Shown here: positions 51,310 to 52,325 of the stretch, in pieces | Layout: every line of letters begins with the position of its first letter | Position numbering within the stretch: position 1 is the first letter of the stretch | DNA from: an uncultured Clostridia bacterium | Lineage (GTDB): Bacteria > Bacillota > Clostridia > Christensenellales > UBA1242 | DNA length: 52,325 bases | NCBI GenBank assembly: GCA_944345705.1 | Contig: CALVML010000008.1 | Location: forward strand, 1-52,325 | Direction of reading: 5' to 3' | Translations under genes and position numbers: made by a program | Notes under the pieces: model-generated | The model's database searches: none | What the model saw: the letters and a program-made list of their open reading frames with translations, nothing else | What the model was told of the DNA's origin: nothing

Positions 51310-52325
51310 TTACACTTTTGTAAACACGGTATACTCACCATCATCACTTGTCGTAAAGTTTGCAGTATCTTCAAGATAACTATTGTCATTTGCTTTAACA
51401 ATACTTGTTAACACTCTCACCGTCGTTGCATTTGTTAGAAGTCCACCAGCGGAACTTGTACTCGTACTCGTTGCAACTCTGTAAATATATTCATTTTCAA
51501 TCGTCACTGTTGCAAGACTAGTGCAATTATAGAATGCAGAATATTCTATACTTGTCACACTTGATGGCAAGGTAATCTCGGTTAAACTACTGCAACCATA
51601 GAATGCAGAATATCCTATACTTGCAAGCTGTGAGCCTTCAGCAATCGTCACTGTTGCAAGATTGGTGCAATTTTGGAATGCATAATCGCCTATACTTGTC
51701 ACACTTGCTGGTATTTCTATAGATCGTAAAGCACTGCAACCATAGAATGCATAACTTCCTATACTTTCAAGTTGTGAGCCTTGGGCAAATGTCACTGTTG
51801 CAAGATTTCTGCAACTATAGAATGCAAAATCGCCGATACTTTCAAGCTGTGAGTCACCTTCAATTGTTACCGTTGCAAGACTACTGCAACTTTCGAATGC
51901 AGAATCTCGTATACTTTTCAAACTTGATGGTAATTCTATAGATTGTAAAGCACTGCAACCAGAGAATGCATAACGCCCTATACTTGTTAAACTTGATGGC
52001 AAGGTTATCTCGGTTAAGTTACTGCAACCAGAGAATGCAGAACTTCCTATACTTGTCAAACTTGATGGCAAAGTAATCTCGGTTAAGTTACTGCAACTTT
52101 CGAATGCAGAATCGCCTATATTTGTTAAAGTTGCTGGCAAGGTAATCTCGGTTAATCCAGTGCAATAAGAGAATGCATAATTTCCTATGCTTGTCAAACT
52201 TGATGGCAAGGTAATCTCGGTTAAGTTACTGCAACTTCGGAATGCATAATTTCCTATACTTTCAAGTTGTGAGCCTTCAGCAAAGGTCACTGTTGCAAGA
52301 CTACTGCAACCATAGAATGCATTAT
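51310..52325 (-). CDS. BspA-like leucine-rich-repeat surface protein (N-terminus beyond window)
   Basis: At least 338 residues; the open frame continues past the right edge of the window. It consists of about twelve 23-residue LRR_5/BspA units of the form LTEITLPSSLTSIGxxAFxxCSN or LATVTxAEGSQLxSIGxxAFxxC. The C-terminus (VKANDNSYLEDTANFTTSDDGEYTVFTKV) is a short non-repeat cap without a visible anchor. Such proteins are extracellular adhesins or matrix binders. High DNA identity between units makes copy-number changes likely. Confidence 0.85.
   Translation of the reverse strand, partial: NAFYGCSSLATVTFAEGSQLESIGNYAFRSCSNLTEITLPSSLTSIGNYAFSYCTGLTEITLPATLTNIGDSAFESCSNLTEITLPSSLTSIGSSAFSGCSNLTEITLPSSLTSIGRYAFSGCSALQSIELPSSLKSIRDSAFESCSSLATVTIEGDSQLESIGDFAFYSCRNLATVTFAQGSQLESIGSYAFYGCSALRSIEIPASVTSIGDYAFQNCTNLATVTIAEGSQLASIGYSAFYGCSSLTEITLPSSVTSIEYSAFYNCTSLATVTIENEYIYRVATSTSTSSAGGLLTNATTVRVLTSIVKANDNSYLEDTANFTTSDDGEYTVFTKV

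Overview
The window is AT-rich DNA from a low-GC Gram-positive bacterium (Bacillota, most likely an uncultured gut-type member of Clostridia). Evidence for this is: an L27 with the Firmicutes N-terminal extension next to its processing protease Prp; YqfC/YqfD sporulation-family genes beside ybeY and era; FloA flotillin; SepF; a non-discriminating AspRS with GatCAB under a T-box; consensus sigma-A promoters; and a Cys/Gly-rich protein of the type seen in Clostridia. The species cannot be named from the sequence.

Left part (1 to about 22.4 kb) is accessory DNA, probably one or more islands inserted at a tRNA-Thr gene. It opens with a wrecked KilA-N phage gene and a truncated tyrosine recombinase. 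An intact block follows (1952-13710): three soluble-type family 2 glycosyltransferases (one fused to a P-loop kinase-like domain), a P-loop kinase, a membrane glycosyltransferase, a kinase-fold protein, a sugar/choline-type nucleotidyltransferase fused to a choline-kinase-like domain, a histidine phosphatase, two paralogous alpha/beta hydrolases, a HAD phosphatase and an HprK-like ATPase. It reads as a cell-surface glycopolymer assembly and decoration locus with unusually many phosphotransfer enzymes. Next come a NUDIX hydrolase, a 5'-nucleotidase-like HAD protein, a broken IS3-family element, and a defence-like group: RecQ helicase fused to a phosphoribosyltransferase, a DprA-like protein immediately downstream, and a Fic protein. 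The 3' half of a tRNA-Thr(GGT) gene, starting exactly in the anticodon loop (21223-21267), and a second degenerate copy 1.08 kb further on (22305-22328) mark old integration junctions. The intact tRNA-Thr should lie to the left of the window.

Right part (about 22.5-52.3 kb) is mostly core genome. A transglutaminase-like protein is followed by the aspS-gatC-gatA-gatB operon (Asn-tRNA by transamidation), controlled by a T-box leader whose specifier carries overlapping GAA and AAC codons. The minus strand carries yqfC-yqfD-ybeY-era, floA with a small membrane protein, an OGG-type DNA glycosylase, rplU-prp-rpmA, a 1424-residue membrane-anchored surface protein, rluD, sepF-lspA, and the str region rpsL-rpsG-(unknown 149 aa)-fusA-tuf. 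Small plus-strand units (a Cys-rich protein and two tandem PH-like paralogues) sit between. The window ends inside a BspA-like leucine-rich-repeat protein.

Points worth a second look: the RecQ-PRTase/DprA pair, which resembles a ShosTA-type defence module with a helicase added; a repeated pattern of promoters placed so that transcripts start at the start codon (leaderless genes at 1952, 11889, 11988 and 34851); five exact 20-bp-period repeats just upstream of the rplU promoter; a perfect 33-bp direct repeat bracketing a non-coding element inside the str region; and a long rpsL leader ending in a terminator-like hairpin.
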